Both the position numbers and the translations under genes were made by a program. The notes beneath the pieces are model-generated. The model did no database searches. It was given only the letters and a program-made list of their open reading frames with translations, and was not told the origin of the DNA. A DNA stretch of 64,000 nt from an uncultured Bacteroidales bacterium (GTDB lineage Bacteria; Bacteroidota; Bacteroidia; Bacteroidales; UBA932). Positions 1 through 7,555 of the stretch are shown piece by piece; the first letter of the stretch is position 1; every line of letters starts with the position of its first letter. The DNA lies in the NCBI GenBank assembly GCA_945948555.1, contig CAMFBM010000008.1:1-64000 (forward strand). The letters run 5' to 3'.

Positions 1-101
1 TGGGCGAAGTGGCGGACCTGCTGGGCTTCGACTATCCCAACCATTTCAGCCGCCTGTTCAAGAAGGTCACAGGAGTGACGCCGTCGGAATTTCTGAAATA
101 A
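1..101 (+). CDS. AraC-family regulator, C-terminal fragment (cut by window edge)
   Basis: The reading frame from base 3 to the stop at 99-101 gives the last 32 residues of an AraC/XylS-type DNA-binding domain: a helix ending in G-F-x-x-P-N-H-F-S-R-x-F-K-K, followed by the G-x-T-P-S-E-F signature at the end of the second helix-turn-helix. The rest of the protein lies upstream of the window, so its effector domain (plain AraC, or a hybrid two-component system as is common in Bacteroidales) cannot be told. It is too short to have been called as a full ORF. Confidence 0.8.
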   Translation, partial: GEVADLLGFDYPNHFSRLFKKVTGVTPSEFLK

Positions 102-188
102 CAGCCAAAATTCCGCGCAAACTCGGCAAAACTTGTTGGAAAAATTACGAATCAGGGACACTGGTACATAATGGCAGTTACGGAGTAG

Positions 189-218
189 TTGTTTTATGTG
201 CTAAAAAATGTATCTTTG
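189..218 (+). promoter_or_regulatory. promoter of the DUF4143 ATPase
   Basis: TTG at 189-191, a 19-bp gap and TATCTTTG at 211-218 match the Bacteroidetes sigma-70 pattern. The first of three phased TGCTAAAAA repeats (199-211) lies between the two boxes, so a protein bound there would cover the promoter. Confidence 0.65.
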
Positions 219-277
219 TTGCCATAATATCTGCTAAAAAGTGTTGTGCCTTTACTGAAACAACTGCTAAAAAATGT
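199..277 (+). repeat. three direct repeats TGCTAAAAARTGT at exact 33-bp spacing
   Basis: Copies begin at 199 (TGCTAAAAAATGT), 232 (TGCTAAAAAGTGT) and 265 (TGCTAAAAAATGT). Only these 13 bases are shared; the 20 bases between copies differ, so this is not a simple tandem duplication. They straddle the -7 box and the leader of the ATPase gene and resemble operator sites on one face of the helix. The binding protein is unknown; the downstream gene product itself is one candidate. Confidence 0.6.
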
Positions 278-287
278 AATTAGAGAT

Positions 288-1574
288 ATGGAAAGGATTG
301 TATTCCAAAAACTTATAGAGTGGAAAAATAGTACAAACAGAAAACCACTAATTCTTAACGGTGCAAGACAGGTAGGCAAGACGTGGTTGCTGGAGCAATT
401 AGGTAATCAGTATTTTGCCAAAGTTGCATATCTTGTCTGCAGAAAGAATCAGGCTTTGAAGGATGTGTTCTCTCAAGACTTCGATACGGGAAGAATACTT
501 CGAGCACTCAGAGCGTTGTCTGGAGTTGATATTACCCCCGGAGATACTCTCATCGTTCTCGATGAGGTGCAAGACATTCCTGAAGCTATAGAATCTTTGA
601 AATACTTTTGCGAGGATGCCCCCGAGTACCATATCGCTGTAGCCGGTTCTCTATTGGGGATTTCATTGCACAAGGATGTATCATACCCTGTAGGCAAGGT
701 TGATGAGATCAATGTCTATCCTCTTAACTTCGCGGAGTTCCTTTTGGCAAAAGGTGAAGTGGAAGCATACAAGCTTCTAAAGGAGAAAGATTTCAGCACT
801 ACAAATCTGATTCATGAGAAATATGTTGATCTGCTCAGACAGTATTATTATGTTGGCGGAATGCCGGAGGCGGTAAAGGTATTCATTGAGACAGATGGTC
901 TTCAGGCTGTGCGTAACGTGCAAAAGTCCATTCTTAATGGATATGAACGAGATTTCTCAAAGCATGCACCTAAAGACCAGGTTGCAAGAATTCGACTTGT
1001 ATGGCAGACACTCCCATCGCAGTTATTCAAAGAGAACAAGAAGTTCATCTATGGTTCTCTTAAACCTGGAGCACGAGCAAAAGACTTTGAAATAGCTATA
1101 CAGTGGCTTGTAGATGCGGGTCTTGTATACAAGGTTCCTCTTTGTAAAGAGGTCAAGCTCCCACTAAAAATATATGAAGACCCTTCTGCATTCAAGCTGT
1201 TTACATTGGATCTTGGATTACTGGGAGCTATGGTGGGCACCGAAGCAAAGCAGGTACTGATTAAGAATGACATCTTTAGTGAATATAAAGGTGGTATGAC
1301 CGAGCAGTATGTGCTTGAAGAAATGAAGAGTAATGGTGAAGAGAACATCTTCTACCACAAGCCAGATGACGGCACACGTCTGGAAATTGACTTTATAATC
1401 CAGAGAGATGGCAAAATGCTGCCTATTGAAGTAAAAGCAGAAGGAAATGTCAGAGCAAACTCTCTGAGCAATCTTCTTAAGCAAACGCCAGAACTCCACG
1501 CTGTCAGATACTCTATGAAGCCGTATATTGAACAGAAACAAATGACCTGCTACCCTCTTTATGCTATTCAATAG
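288..1574 (+). CDS. AAA-type ATPase with DUF4143 domain
   Basis: The protein of 428 residues has a Walker A motif (GARQVGKT) near residue 25 and a Walker B-like stretch (IVLDEVQ) near 90, typical of the AAA_14 ATPase domain. A DUF4143 C-terminal half ends with a PD-(D/E)xK-like core (E-I-D-F-I-I then P-I-E-V-K-A). Proteins of this family are common in Bacteroidales, often in accessory DNA, and their role is not settled; defence, toxin-antitoxin and DNA repair have all been suggested. I chose the ATG at 288 because similarity to the family begins with MERIxF; a GTG at 246 would add 14 unlikely residues. The gene stands alone behind phased repeats. Confidence 0.85.
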   Translation: MERIVFQKLIEWKNSTNRKPLILNGARQVGKTWLLEQLGNQYFAKVAYLVCRKNQALKDVFSQDFDTGRILRALRALSGVDITPGDTLIVLDEVQDIPEAIESLKYFCEDAPEYHIAVAGSLLGISLHKDVSYPVGKVDEINVYPLNFAEFLLAKGEVEAYKLLKEKDFSTTNLIHEKYVDLLRQYYYVGGMPEAVKVFIETDGLQAVRNVQKSILNGYERDFSKHAPKDQVARIRLVWQTLPSQLFKENKKFIYGSLKPGARAKDFEIAIQWLVDAGLVYKVPLCKEVKLPLKIYEDPSAFKLFTLDLGLLGAMVGTEAKQVLIKNDIFSEYKGGMTEQYVLEEMKSNGEENIFYHKPDDGTRLEIDFIIQRDGKMLPIEVKAEGNVRANSLSNLLKQTPELHAVRYSMKPYIEQKQMTCYPLYAIQ

Positions 1575-1612
1575 AGGGGCAGTTCAGCAAAGAAAAATAG
1601 AAAAAGATTCAC

Positions 1613-1620
1613 TATCTTTG
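1613..1620 (+). promoter_or_regulatory. -7 box of obg
   Basis: TATCTTTG lies 20 bp before the obg start codon. No clear -33 TTG is visible. The leader would be about 15 nt. Confidence 0.55.
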
Positions 1621-1639
1621 CGGGCTAAACGACAACGAT

Positions 1640-2638
1640 ATGGCAGACAGCAATTTCATAGACTACGTAAAGATATACTGCAAATCCGGGAATGGAGGCG
1701 CAGGATCGATGCATTTGAGGAGGGAGAAGTATATTCCGAAGGGAGGACCTGACGGAGGAAACGGGGGACGGGGAGGACACATCATCCTCAAGGCCAATCA
1801 CCAGTTCTGGACGCTCATCCATCTGAAATACCGCAAGCACATTATGGCGGAGGATGGCGGGGCCGGGAGCGGGCAGCTGATGAACGGAAAGAACGGAAGT
1901 GACATCATCCTTGATGTGCCGATGGGGACGGTGGCAAAGGATGCCGAAACGGGAGAGGTTCTTTTTGAACTTGTGGATGACGGTCAGGAGGAGATTTTGG
2001 TCAGGGGTGGCCGCGGAGGTATGGGCAACAACTTCTTCAAGTCGGCGACAAACCAGACTCCGAGATATGCCCAGCCGGGAGAGCCTTGCGAGGAAGGATG
2101 GTTCATTCTGGAATTGAAACTGCTTGCTGACGTGGGACTTGTGGGATTCCCGAATGCAGGGAAATCCACATTGCTTTCGACCGTTTCCGCTGCCAGACCG
2201 AAGATTGCGGACTACCCTTTCACAACGCTTGAGCCTAATCTCGGAATCGTCCGCTATTATGACGACCAGTCATTCGTGATGGCAGACATCCCGGGAATCA
2301 TCGAGGGGGCACACGAAGGCAAGGGAATCGGAATCAGATTCCTCAGACACATCGAGCGCAACTCCATCCTGCTCTTTATGTTGCCTGCCGACACGGACGA
2401 CATCAGGCAGGGCTACGAAATCCTGCTGAACGAACTGAGGGAATACAACCCCGAACTTCTTGTCAAGGAAAGAGTTCTGGCAATCACCAAATCGGATATG
2501 CTTGATGAGAAGATGATCTGCGAAATGACCGCCCAACTTCCCGAAGGTGTTCCACACGTGTTCATATCCTCATTCACCGGTCAGGGAATCAACGAGTTGA
2601 AGGATATGCTCTGGAAGGCTCTCCATTCAGAAGACTGA
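1640..2638 (+). CDS. obg: GTPase Obg/CgtA
   Basis: This is a ribosome-associated GTPase needed for late 50S assembly and stress control. The glycine-rich Obg fold occupies residues 1-158 (GNGGAGS, GGxGGRGG, the GNNxF segment). The G domain follows with G1 GFPNAGKST near 166, switch [11 protein letters not shown]3 [14 protein letters not shown] and G4 TKSD. At 332 residues it lacks the extra C-terminal domain found in some bacteria, as is usual in Bacteroidota. The ATG at 1640 fits the conserved N-terminus ([14 protein letters not shown]). Many Bacteroidetes have obg directly after hpt-adk; here that pair is about 29 kb away. Confidence 0.96.
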   Translation: MADSNFIDYVKIYCKSGNGGAGSMHLRREKYIPKGGPDGGNGGRGGHIILKANHQFWTLIHLKYRKHIMAEDGGAGSGQLMNGKNGSDIILDVPMGTVAKDAETGEVLFELVDDGQEEILVRGGRGGMGNNFFKSATNQTPRYAQPGEPCEEGWFILELKLLADVGLVGFPNAGKSTLLSTVSAARPKIADYPFTTLEPNLGIVRYYDDQSFVMADIPGIIEGAHEGKGIGIRFLRHIERNSILLFMLPADTDDIRQGYEILLNELREYNPELLVKERVLAITKSDMLDEKMICEMTAQLPEGVPHVFISSFTGQGINELKDMLWKALHSED

Positions 2639-2663
2639 GCACGGCAAGCACGAAGCCATCACA

Positions 2664-2698
2664 CAAAAAGTCCCGGAAGCAGAACGCCACCGGGACTT
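2664..2698 (-). terminator. terminator of dut-murF
   Basis: Arms AAGTCCCGG (2668-2676) and CCGGGACTT (2690-2698) make a 9-bp stem. On the minus strand the stem is followed by TTTT, so it ends murF transcription. It lacks a T-run on the plus strand but could still slow obg transcripts. Confidence 0.8.
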
Positions 2699-2714
2699 GA
2701 GTCAACGATAGTCC

Positions 2715-4139
2715 TCAGAGCACCGGAACCACATTCTCCATCCGGGTACCCCTGGAGCCCTTGACAAGAACAATCCTCCCCGAGACAGGATTTTCAGAAA
2801 GATATACGGCAAGGTCGGCCGAAGTAGCGAAACACTTCACAGGTCCTCCTGCCGCTTCTGTTTTGTCCGGAAAATCGGCCACAGCTTTCCCGAACTCACT
2901 CCCGACAAGGTAAATGCCTTCGCATCCAATCCGCAAAGCCCTGTCAATCACTGCTTTGTGTTCCGACAAAGAATCTTCTCCAAGCTCCAGCATATCCCCG
3001 AGCATCAGAATCTTGGGCTCGTCAGATTCAATCGCCGCAAAATTGCCCAGAGCTGCTGCCATACTCGTAGGGTTGGCATTGTAGGCATCCACAATCAGAG
3101 TATTCCTTTCCGTCCGCTTCATCTGAGAGCGGTTGTTTGACGGGACGTATGCCTCAATTGCCCTGACAGCATCCTCCAGACCCACCCCAAAATAGGTTCC
3201 AACAGCAAGAGCAGCCATCACATTGTCAGCATTGTAGGCCCCGACAAGATTGGTCCTGATTTCCAAAGCGACACCGTCCGCCACAGGCAATGAAATCGTC
3301 AGGAACGGTTTCTCCGGTGAAGCAGGCAGCACAGACGCACCGGAGTACTCCAGTCCGTAAGGCAGGACAAGTGAATATGGCCTCTCCGGGTCGCTCTGAA
3401 GACATCTTTCAGCAGCCATCCTGCAAAGATAAGGATTGTCCACATTGACAAAGACCTTGTCGGAAGTCCTGCGGAGGTAATCGTACAGTTCCCCCTTCGT
3501 CTTCATCACCCCCTCAAAGCTCCCGAAACCAAGCAGATGCGCCTTGCCCACATTGGTCACCAGACCGAAATTCGGCAGCGCAATGTCAACCAGTTCCTTA
3601 ATGTCCCCCGGATGACTTGCCCCCATCTCAATCACCGCAATCTGGGTTTGGGCATTGATTTTCAACAAAGTAAGAGGCACTCCGATGTTGTTGTTCAGAT
3701 TGCCTTCCGTAGCGGTCACATTGTATTTCACAGAAAGGACAGCCCTGATGAGTTCCTTTGTGGTGGTTTTCCCGTTCGTACCCGTCAAAGCAATGACAGT
3801 CAGAGGCTTTCCATCCACAAAAATCATTGAGCGATGCCACCTTGCCAGTTCCTGAAGTGTCCTGAGCGTGTCTCGAACAGCAATCAGCCGGCATTTTCCC
3901 CCGGCATTCACCAGAGTCTCATCCAGCCTTCTCTCAGCAAGATCCTCCGCCACCCGGGAACCGGCATTCACGACAGCGTAGGCCGCACCTGCCTCCAAAG
4001 CCTTCAGGGCATATTCATTCCCGTCGAAATTCTCCCCCTTCAGCGCAAAAAACAACTCTCCGCCCGTCAGAGTCCTCGTGTCCGTCGTCACACGGCCGCC
4101 ACACTCCTTATATATATTATATATTTCGGAAATATTCAT
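2715..4139 (-). CDS. murF: UDP-N-acetylmuramoyl-tripeptide--D-alanyl-D-alanine ligase MurF
   Basis: MurF adds D-Ala-D-Ala to the UDP-MurNAc-tripeptide, the last cytoplasmic step of peptidoglycan precursor synthesis. The 474-residue protein has the Mur ligase layout: an N-terminal domain with DTRxLxxGxLFxALKGExFDG, the ATP loop TGTNGKTTTKE near 118, the central NxNNxxGVPLTLL and EMGASHPGDI motifs, and the C-terminal DAYNANPTSM and LGDMLELG motifs. It lies 44 bp downstream of dut and is probably co-transcribed. It stands alone, outside any dcw cluster. The start codon is preceded by a TATATATTATATATT tract. Confidence 0.95.
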   Translation of the reverse strand: MNISEIYNIYKECGGRVTTDTRTLTGGELFFALKGENFDGNEYALKALEAGAAYAVVNAGSRVAEDLAERRLDETLVNAGGKCRLIAVRDTLRTLQELARWHRSMIFVDGKPLTVIALTGTNGKTTTKELIRAVLSVKYNVTATEGNLNNNIGVPLTLLKINAQTQIAVIEMGASHPGDIKELVDIALPNFGLVTNVGKAHLLGFGSFEGVMKTKGELYDYLRRTSDKVFVNVDNPYLCRMAAERCLQSDPERPYSLVLPYGLEYSGASVLPASPEKPFLTISLPVADGVALEIRTNLVGAYNADNVMAALAVGTYFGVGLEDAVRAIEAYVPSNNRSQMKRTERNTLIVDAYNANPTSMAAALGNFAAIESDEPKILMLGDMLELGEDSLSEHKAVIDRALRIGCEGIYLVGSEFGKAVADFPDKTEAAGGPVKCFATSADLAVYLSENPVSGRIVLVKGSRGTRMENVVPVL

Positions 4140-4183
4140 TATGATTGGATAATATTTAACGGTATATTCAACATTGTAAATAT

Positions 4184-4618
4184 TTACTTGCGGCCGGTGC
4201 TGCCGAAACCTCCCTCTCCCCTCTCGGTCGAGTCAAGTTCCTGAACTTCAACCCACTGTGCGCGCTCGAACCTTGCGACAACCATCTGGGCGATTCTCTC
4301 ACCGGGATTGATTACAAACGGTTCATTGGAGAGATTCACGAGGATTACCTTGATTTCGCCCCTGTAGTCAGCGTCGATGGTCCCCGGGGAATTGAGAACG
4401 GTAATCCCGTGCTTTGCAGCCAGACCGCTGCGCGGACGGACCTGAGCCTCAGTGCCTTCCGGGAGAGCTATGAAAAGTCCGGTCGGAACGAGAACCCGCT
4501 CAAGAGGCTTCAGTGTAACAGGTTCAGTGATGTTTGCTTTCAGGTCAAGACCGGCTGAGAGGGCCGTGGCATATTCAGGAAGCGGATATGCGGATTTGTT
4601 TACGATTTTTATTTCCAT
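4184..4618 (-). CDS. dut: deoxyuridine 5'-triphosphate nucleotidohydrolase
   Basis: dUTPase hydrolyses dUTP to dUMP and pyrophosphate, keeping uracil out of DNA and supplying dTMP synthesis. All five trimeric dUTPase motifs are visible in 144 residues: AGLDLKA, RPRSGLA, the uracil-binding [17 protein letters not shown], and the C-terminal arm [10 protein letters not shown]. The length is normal. It is the first gene of a probable dut-murF operon and is divergent from the tRNA-Ala genes. Confidence 0.96.
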   Translation of the reverse strand: MEIKIVNKSAYPLPEYATALSAGLDLKANITEPVTLKPLERVLVPTGLFIALPEGTEAQVRPRSGLAAKHGITVLNSPGTIDADYRGEIKVILVNLSNEPFVINPGERIAQMVVARFERAQWVEVQELDSTERGEGGFGSTGRK

Positions 4619-4639
4619 ACGAGTAAGTTAATGAGGACG

Positions 4640-4647
4640 CAAATTTA
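4640..4647 (-). promoter_or_regulatory. -7 box of dut
   Basis: On the minus strand 4647-4640 reads TAAATTTG, about 22 bp before the dut start. It sits between the -33 element of the divergent tRNA promoter and dut, so the two promoters nearly overlap. Confidence 0.5.
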
Positions 4648-4658
4648 TCAAATAAATT

Positions 4659-4688
4659 TTGGCAATAAAAAAAATATACATACATTTG
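4659..4688 (+). promoter_or_regulatory. promoter of the tRNA-Ala genes
   Basis: TTG (4659-4661), 19 bp, TACATTTG (4681-4688); the tRNA 5' end follows 12 nt later. Confidence 0.7.
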
Positions 4689-4699
4689 CATCCGCTTTC

Positions 4700-4773
4700 G
4701 GGGGATTAGCTCAGTTGGCTAGAGCACCTGCCTTGCAAGCAGGGGGTCGTCGGTTCGACTCCGACATTCTCCA
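4700..4773 (+). tRNA. tRNA-Ala (anticodon UGC)
   Basis: Cloverleaf read by eye: acceptor GGGGGAT with ATTCTCC (7 pairs including G-U), D arm GCTC...GAGC, anticodon arm CCTGC-CTTGCAA-GCAGG with anticodon TGC at 4734-4736, T arm with GGTTCGACTCC, discriminator A at 4773. CCA is not encoded. Confidence 0.95.
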
Positions 4774-4778
4774 CAGAT

Positions 4779-4815
4779 GGAGGCTGCCTTTAAAGGACAA
4801 CCTCCTTTGTTTTTC
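4779..4815 (+). terminator. possible terminator after tRNA-Ala(UGC)
   Basis: GGAGG (4779-4783) pairs with CCTCC (4801-4805) around an inner CCTTTAAAGG palindrome, followed by TTTGTTTTT. It lies between the two tRNA genes, so either the second tRNA is made by read-through or it has its own weak promoter. Confidence 0.5.
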
Positions 4816-4855
4816 TAAAGGAAACCACACAGGGTGTGTTTCTGACAAATCAACC

Positions 4856-4928
4856 GGGGCATTAGCTCATCTGGTAGAGCGCAACACTGGCAGTGTTGAG
4901 GTAAGCGGTTCGAGTCCGCTATGCTCCA
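4856..4928 (+). tRNA. tRNA-Ala (anticodon GGC)
   Basis: Acceptor GGGGCAT pairs with ATGCTCC (4921-4927). The anticodon arm is CAACA-CTGGCAG-TGTTG with anticodon GGC at 4889-4891, which reads GCC/GCU (Ala). T loop GTTCGAGTC, discriminator A. It forms a tandem with tRNA-Ala(UGC), covering all Ala codons. Confidence 0.94.
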
Positions 4929-5004
4929 CATCATTTCCGGTTCCTTATTTTTCTTATCTTGGTAAAATCGACTGCAGTTCAGGCAGTTCAGGCAGTTTAG
5001 GAAT

Positions 5005-5877
5005 ATGAAAATCAAAATTTGGATTATATCGGCTATTCTTGCAGGGATATCCCTGACATTACAGGCGCAGCAATTTGAGAAGAAATTCATCAGGCATCGC
5101 GGATTGGAAAGGGAATACCAGCTGTATGTTCCGGACAGTCTCGCTGCGCAGAGGCCATTGGTCATCCTGCTTCACGGTTATGGCGGCAAGGCTGAGAACT
5201 ATCGCCCTGAGATGGCTGCACTGGCACGCAAGCACGGTTTTGTGCTGTGTGTCCCGCAAGGTTGCAAAGCTCCACAAGGCAAGACCGGATGGAACGTTGG
5301 ATACCCTGCGCAGGAAGGTATGACCACTGATGATGTGGATTTCGTCTGTGACCTTAAGAAGAGAATTGTGAAAGACTACAGACTGGACGGACGCAATTGC
5401 TTCCTATGCGGAATGAGCAACGGTGGTGAGATGTGCTATCTCACAGCTATGCTCAGACCGGAGGCATTTACTGCATACGGTTCGGTTGCGGGTCTCACGA
5501 TGGAATGGTTTATCAGGAAATATTCTGTCCGTCGTGGCGTTCCGTTCATGGAAGTTCACGGCACGGAGGACAAGACTTCGAAATGGGAAGGTGATCCTGA
5601 CAACAAAGGCGGCTGGGGCAGATACATTTCAGTCCCGATTGCCGTAGGAAACATTGTTGCAGCAGCCAGGTGTACTCACTGTGTGGACATAAATCTCCCG
5701 ACAAGGCGCAACAGCGTAGTTCTGCACCGTTATCTCGGTGGATGCGAGGCCTGGAAAGATGGTCCACAGGTTGAAGTGAGACTTTACGAAGTCCGTGGCG
5801 GGAAACACAGCTGGGCCCTGAATGACATGGACACCTGCGACATCCTGTGGGAATTTTTCAGCCTTTACCTCAGGTAA
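5005..5877 (+). CDS. secreted PHB-depolymerase/feruloyl-esterase-like hydrolase
   Basis: The 290-residue protein starts with a cleavable signal peptide (MKIKIWIISAILAG...QAQ). An alpha/beta hydrolase of the esterase PHB family (CE1/LpqC-like) follows: oxyanion-site LLHGYGG near 55, nucleophile elbow GMSNGGEM near 136, a candidate acid HGTED near 188 and the catalytic His in GGKHSW near 270. A role in removing ester decorations from polysaccharides is likely, but the substrate cannot be read from sequence. It has no partner gene: a tRNA pair is upstream and a gene remnant on the other strand is downstream. The 9-mer TTCAGGCAG is repeated in tandem just before the start. Confidence 0.78.
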   Translation: MKIKIWIISAILAGISLTLQAQQFEKKFIRHRGLEREYQLYVPDSLAAQRPLVILLHGYGGKAENYRPEMAALARKHGFVLCVPQGCKAPQGKTGWNVGYPAQEGMTTDDVDFVCDLKKRIVKDYRLDGRNCFLCGMSNGGEMCYLTAMLRPEAFTAYGSVAGLTMEWFIRKYSVRRGVPFMEVHGTEDKTSKWEGDPDNKGGWGRYISVPIAVGNIVAAARCTHCVDINLPTRRNSVVLHRYLGGCEAWKDGPQVEVRLYEVRGGKHSWALNDMDTCDILWEFFSLYLR

Positions 5878-5888
5878 TAAGATGGAAA

Positions 5889-5990
5889 TCAGCTGCAAAT
5901 CTGTCCGTTACCGTCAATCAGATATTTATAGGTAGTCAACTCATTGAGGGCCATAGGACCTCGTGCGTGGAGCTTTTGAGTCAAGATGCC
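5889..5990 (-). pseudogene. proA 3' remnant (gamma-glutamyl phosphate reductase C-terminus)
   Basis: The minus strand from 5990 to the stop at 5891-5889 encodes 33 residues, [17 protein letters not shown] at the start then a [12 protein letters not shown] ending. This matches the conserved ProA C-terminus ([20 protein letters not shown]). Everything upstream of this point in proA is gone; the frame runs straight into repeat element copy A at base 5990. ProA makes glutamate-5-semialdehyde in proline synthesis. An intact copy, if any, must lie elsewhere. Confidence 0.85.
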
Positions 5991-6046
5991 TTACTATCGA
6001 TGCTAAAGCATCTCCAAACAAGGTGTTTCGCATGCGAAACTTCAGT
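5990..6046 (-). repeat. TIR repeat element, copy A (truncated)
   Basis: Bases 5990-6042 are identical over about 50 bp to one end of copies B (20689-20871) and C (56002-56186). The outer terminal inverted repeat is present (CATGCGAAACTTCAGT, 14 of 16 to consensus) together with the GATGCTAAAGCATC hairpin. The other ~130 bp, including the second terminal repeat, is missing; the break coincides with the truncation of proA. Confidence 0.85.
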
Positions 6047-6052
6047 TCATAA

Positions 6053-7303
6053 TCACTTGACAACGCAGAGGCAGGAATCCAGGTCTGAAATGATGCTTTC
6101 CCTGTCCAGATTGCGGCCGATAAAGACAAGTTTCTGCATACGGTCACCGTATTCGGCATCCCAGTCACGCAGGACGGAAGGGTCTGCAGAGGAAATCTTC
6201 TCCAATTCATCTTCAGGAGCGGACGCGTACCACATCCCGGCCTCACGGAGCTGGAGCTGCCGTCCAGCCTGCTCGAAAAGGAAAGACATATCAGGATTGT
6301 CCGAAAACCAGCACAGTCCCTTGGTTCTGATGACATTCTTCGGCAGTCTCTTTGCGACAAACCAGTCAAACCTGTTCAGATCAAAAGGAGCACGACGGTA
6401 ATACACGAATGTACCTATCCCGTATTCCTCCACTTCCCCACCCTCATGATGGTGATGATGGTGTTCCCCGTGGCCGTGATGGTGTTCTTCGTCCCCGTGG
6501 CCGTGCTCATGATGATGTTCATCGTGGTCGTGGTGTTCATGATGGTGTTCCTCTTCCGACACCTCAGCCTCAAGATGACGGATCCAGCCGGCATTCCCCT
6601 CAGTAAGTCTGTAATTGAACCTTCCGGTGTTCAGGATTCTGTCAAGATCGACATCGGCAAAATCACATTCGATGATTTCCGCCCCCGGATTCAATTCGGA
6701 GACAATTTTCCTCACTCTCGACAATTCCTCCGCGGACACCTCGGAAACCTTGTTCAGAAGCACAATGTCACAGAACTCAATCTGCTGAATCACAAGATTT
6801 TCAATATCATCCTCATCCACACTCTCCCATTTAAGGGTGTCACCGCACTCAAACTCGTCCCTCATTCTCAAGGCATCGACTACAGTGACAATGCAGTCGA
6901 GTTCGGGAATGCCGTCCTTTATGAACTGGATTCCCAGGGAAGGTATGTTCACAAGCGTCTGGGCAATCGGCTCAGGCTCACAGATTCCGCTTGCCTCGAT
7001 TACAATGTAGTCGAACTTCCGCATTGCCATCAGGTCCTCGACCTGCTTTACAAGGTCAGCCTTCAGAGTACAGCAGATACATCCGTTCTGCAGCGCCACC
7101 AGACTGTCATCCTTCTGATCGACAACTCCGCCCTTCTGAATCAGGTCAGCATCAATATTGACTTCTCCTATATCATTGACTATCACTGCAAATCTGATTC
7201 CTCTGCGATTGGCAAGAATATGGTTCACGAGGGTGGTTTTTCCACTTCCGAGATAGCCGGTCAAAAGAAGCACCGGCATTGTCTTATCATTGATATCTGT
7301 CAT
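6053..7303 (-). CDS. COG0523/CobW-family GTPase, probable zinc metallochaperone
   Basis: G3E GTPases of this family (YjiA, YeiR, ZNG1) bind Zn or other metals and are thought to hand them to client proteins. Visible: Walker A GYLGSGKTTLVNH near residue 15, the family metal site CICC near 75, Walker B-like IVIEASGICEP near 100, NKVSE as the NKxD-type motif near 188, and a CobW C-terminal domain from about 310. Between the domains lies a roughly 40-residue insert that is almost all His, Glu, Asp and Gly. This is a likely metal store or sensor; its length is extreme but such inserts are known in the family. 416 residues. It sits between tRNA-Cys and repeat copy A. I see no Zur-like box. Confidence 0.88.
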   Translation of the reverse strand: MTDINDKTMPVLLLTGYLGSGKTTLVNHILANRRGIRFAVIVNDIGEVNIDADLIQKGGVVDQKDDSLVALQNGCICCTLKADLVKQVEDLMAMRKFDYIVIEASGICEPEPIAQTLVNIPSLGIQFIKDGIPELDCIVTVVDALRMRDEFECGDTLKWESVDEDDIENLVIQQIEFCDIVLLNKVSEVSAEELSRVRKIVSELNPGAEIIECDFADVDLDRILNTGRFNYRLTEGNAGWIRHLEAEVSEEEHHHEHHDHDEHHHEHGHGDEEHHHGHGEHHHHHHEGGEVEEYGIGTFVYYRRAPFDLNRFDWFVAKRLPKNVIRTKGLCWFSDNPDMSFLFEQAGRQLQLREAGMWYASAPEDELEKISSADPSVLRDWDAEYGDRMQKLVFIGRNLDRESIISDLDSCLCVVK

Positions 7304-7326
7304 TGTATTTTTGAATTAGAATACAC

Positions 7327-7363
7327 AAAAAATGAGACGCGCCTCTCACGAGGGGCACCTCAT
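7327..7363 (-). terminator. terminator of tRNA-Cys
   Basis: On the minus strand ATGAG...CCTC-GTGA-GAGG...CTCAT forms a two-part stem followed by TTTTTT. It lies between tRNA-Cys and the COG0523 gene, separating the two units. Confidence 0.7.
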
Positions 7364-7409
7364 ACTAACCACATAATTAATAACACTAAAACTAATAACC
7401 AATAAGTTG

Positions 7410-7480
7410 AGGTGCCTAGCAGAATCGAACTGCTGTAGCAGGTTTTGCAGACCTGTGCCTAACCGCTCGGCCAAAGCACC
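7410..7480 (-). tRNA. tRNA-Cys (anticodon GCA)
   Basis: On the minus strand acceptor GGTGCTT pairs with AGGCACC. The anticodon arm is CAGGT-CTGCAAA-ACCTG with GCA (bases 7448-7446), the T loop is GTTCGATTC, and the discriminator is U, which is the Cys identity base. Confidence 0.94.
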
Positions 7481-7495
7481 TTGTTTTTCGGACTG

Positions 7496-7503
7496 CAAAG
7501 ATA
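7496..7503 (-). promoter_or_regulatory. -7 box of tRNA-Cys
   Basis: TATCTTTG on the minus strand, 15 nt before the tRNA 5' end. Confidence 0.6.
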
Positions 7504-7555
7504 CGTTTTTTTCTCTTTACAGCAAAAAATATTTGTTAAATATTTGTTACAACAA

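Noticed and set aside
2549..2564. parS-like site (TGTTCCACACGTGTTC) in obg
   Set aside because: Not the palindromic TGTTNCACGTGNAACA; half-sites are shifted by two bases and it lies inside a conserved coding region.
4856..4928. tRNA-Gly reading of the second tRNA
   Set aside because: Anticodon is GGC, which reads Ala codons GCC/GCU; tRNA-Gly would carry GCC.
5847..6401. 184-residue plus-strand ORF over the proA remnant
   Set aside because: Antisense to the COG0523 gene and the repeat element; its shared peptide with ORFs near 56130 comes only from the repeat.
6446..7405. 319-residue plus-strand ORF starting with a Met/Val-rich stretch
   Set aside because: It is the complement of the His-rich tract and GTPase domain of the COG0523 gene; the hydrophobic start is an artefact of CAT/CAC repeats read backwards.
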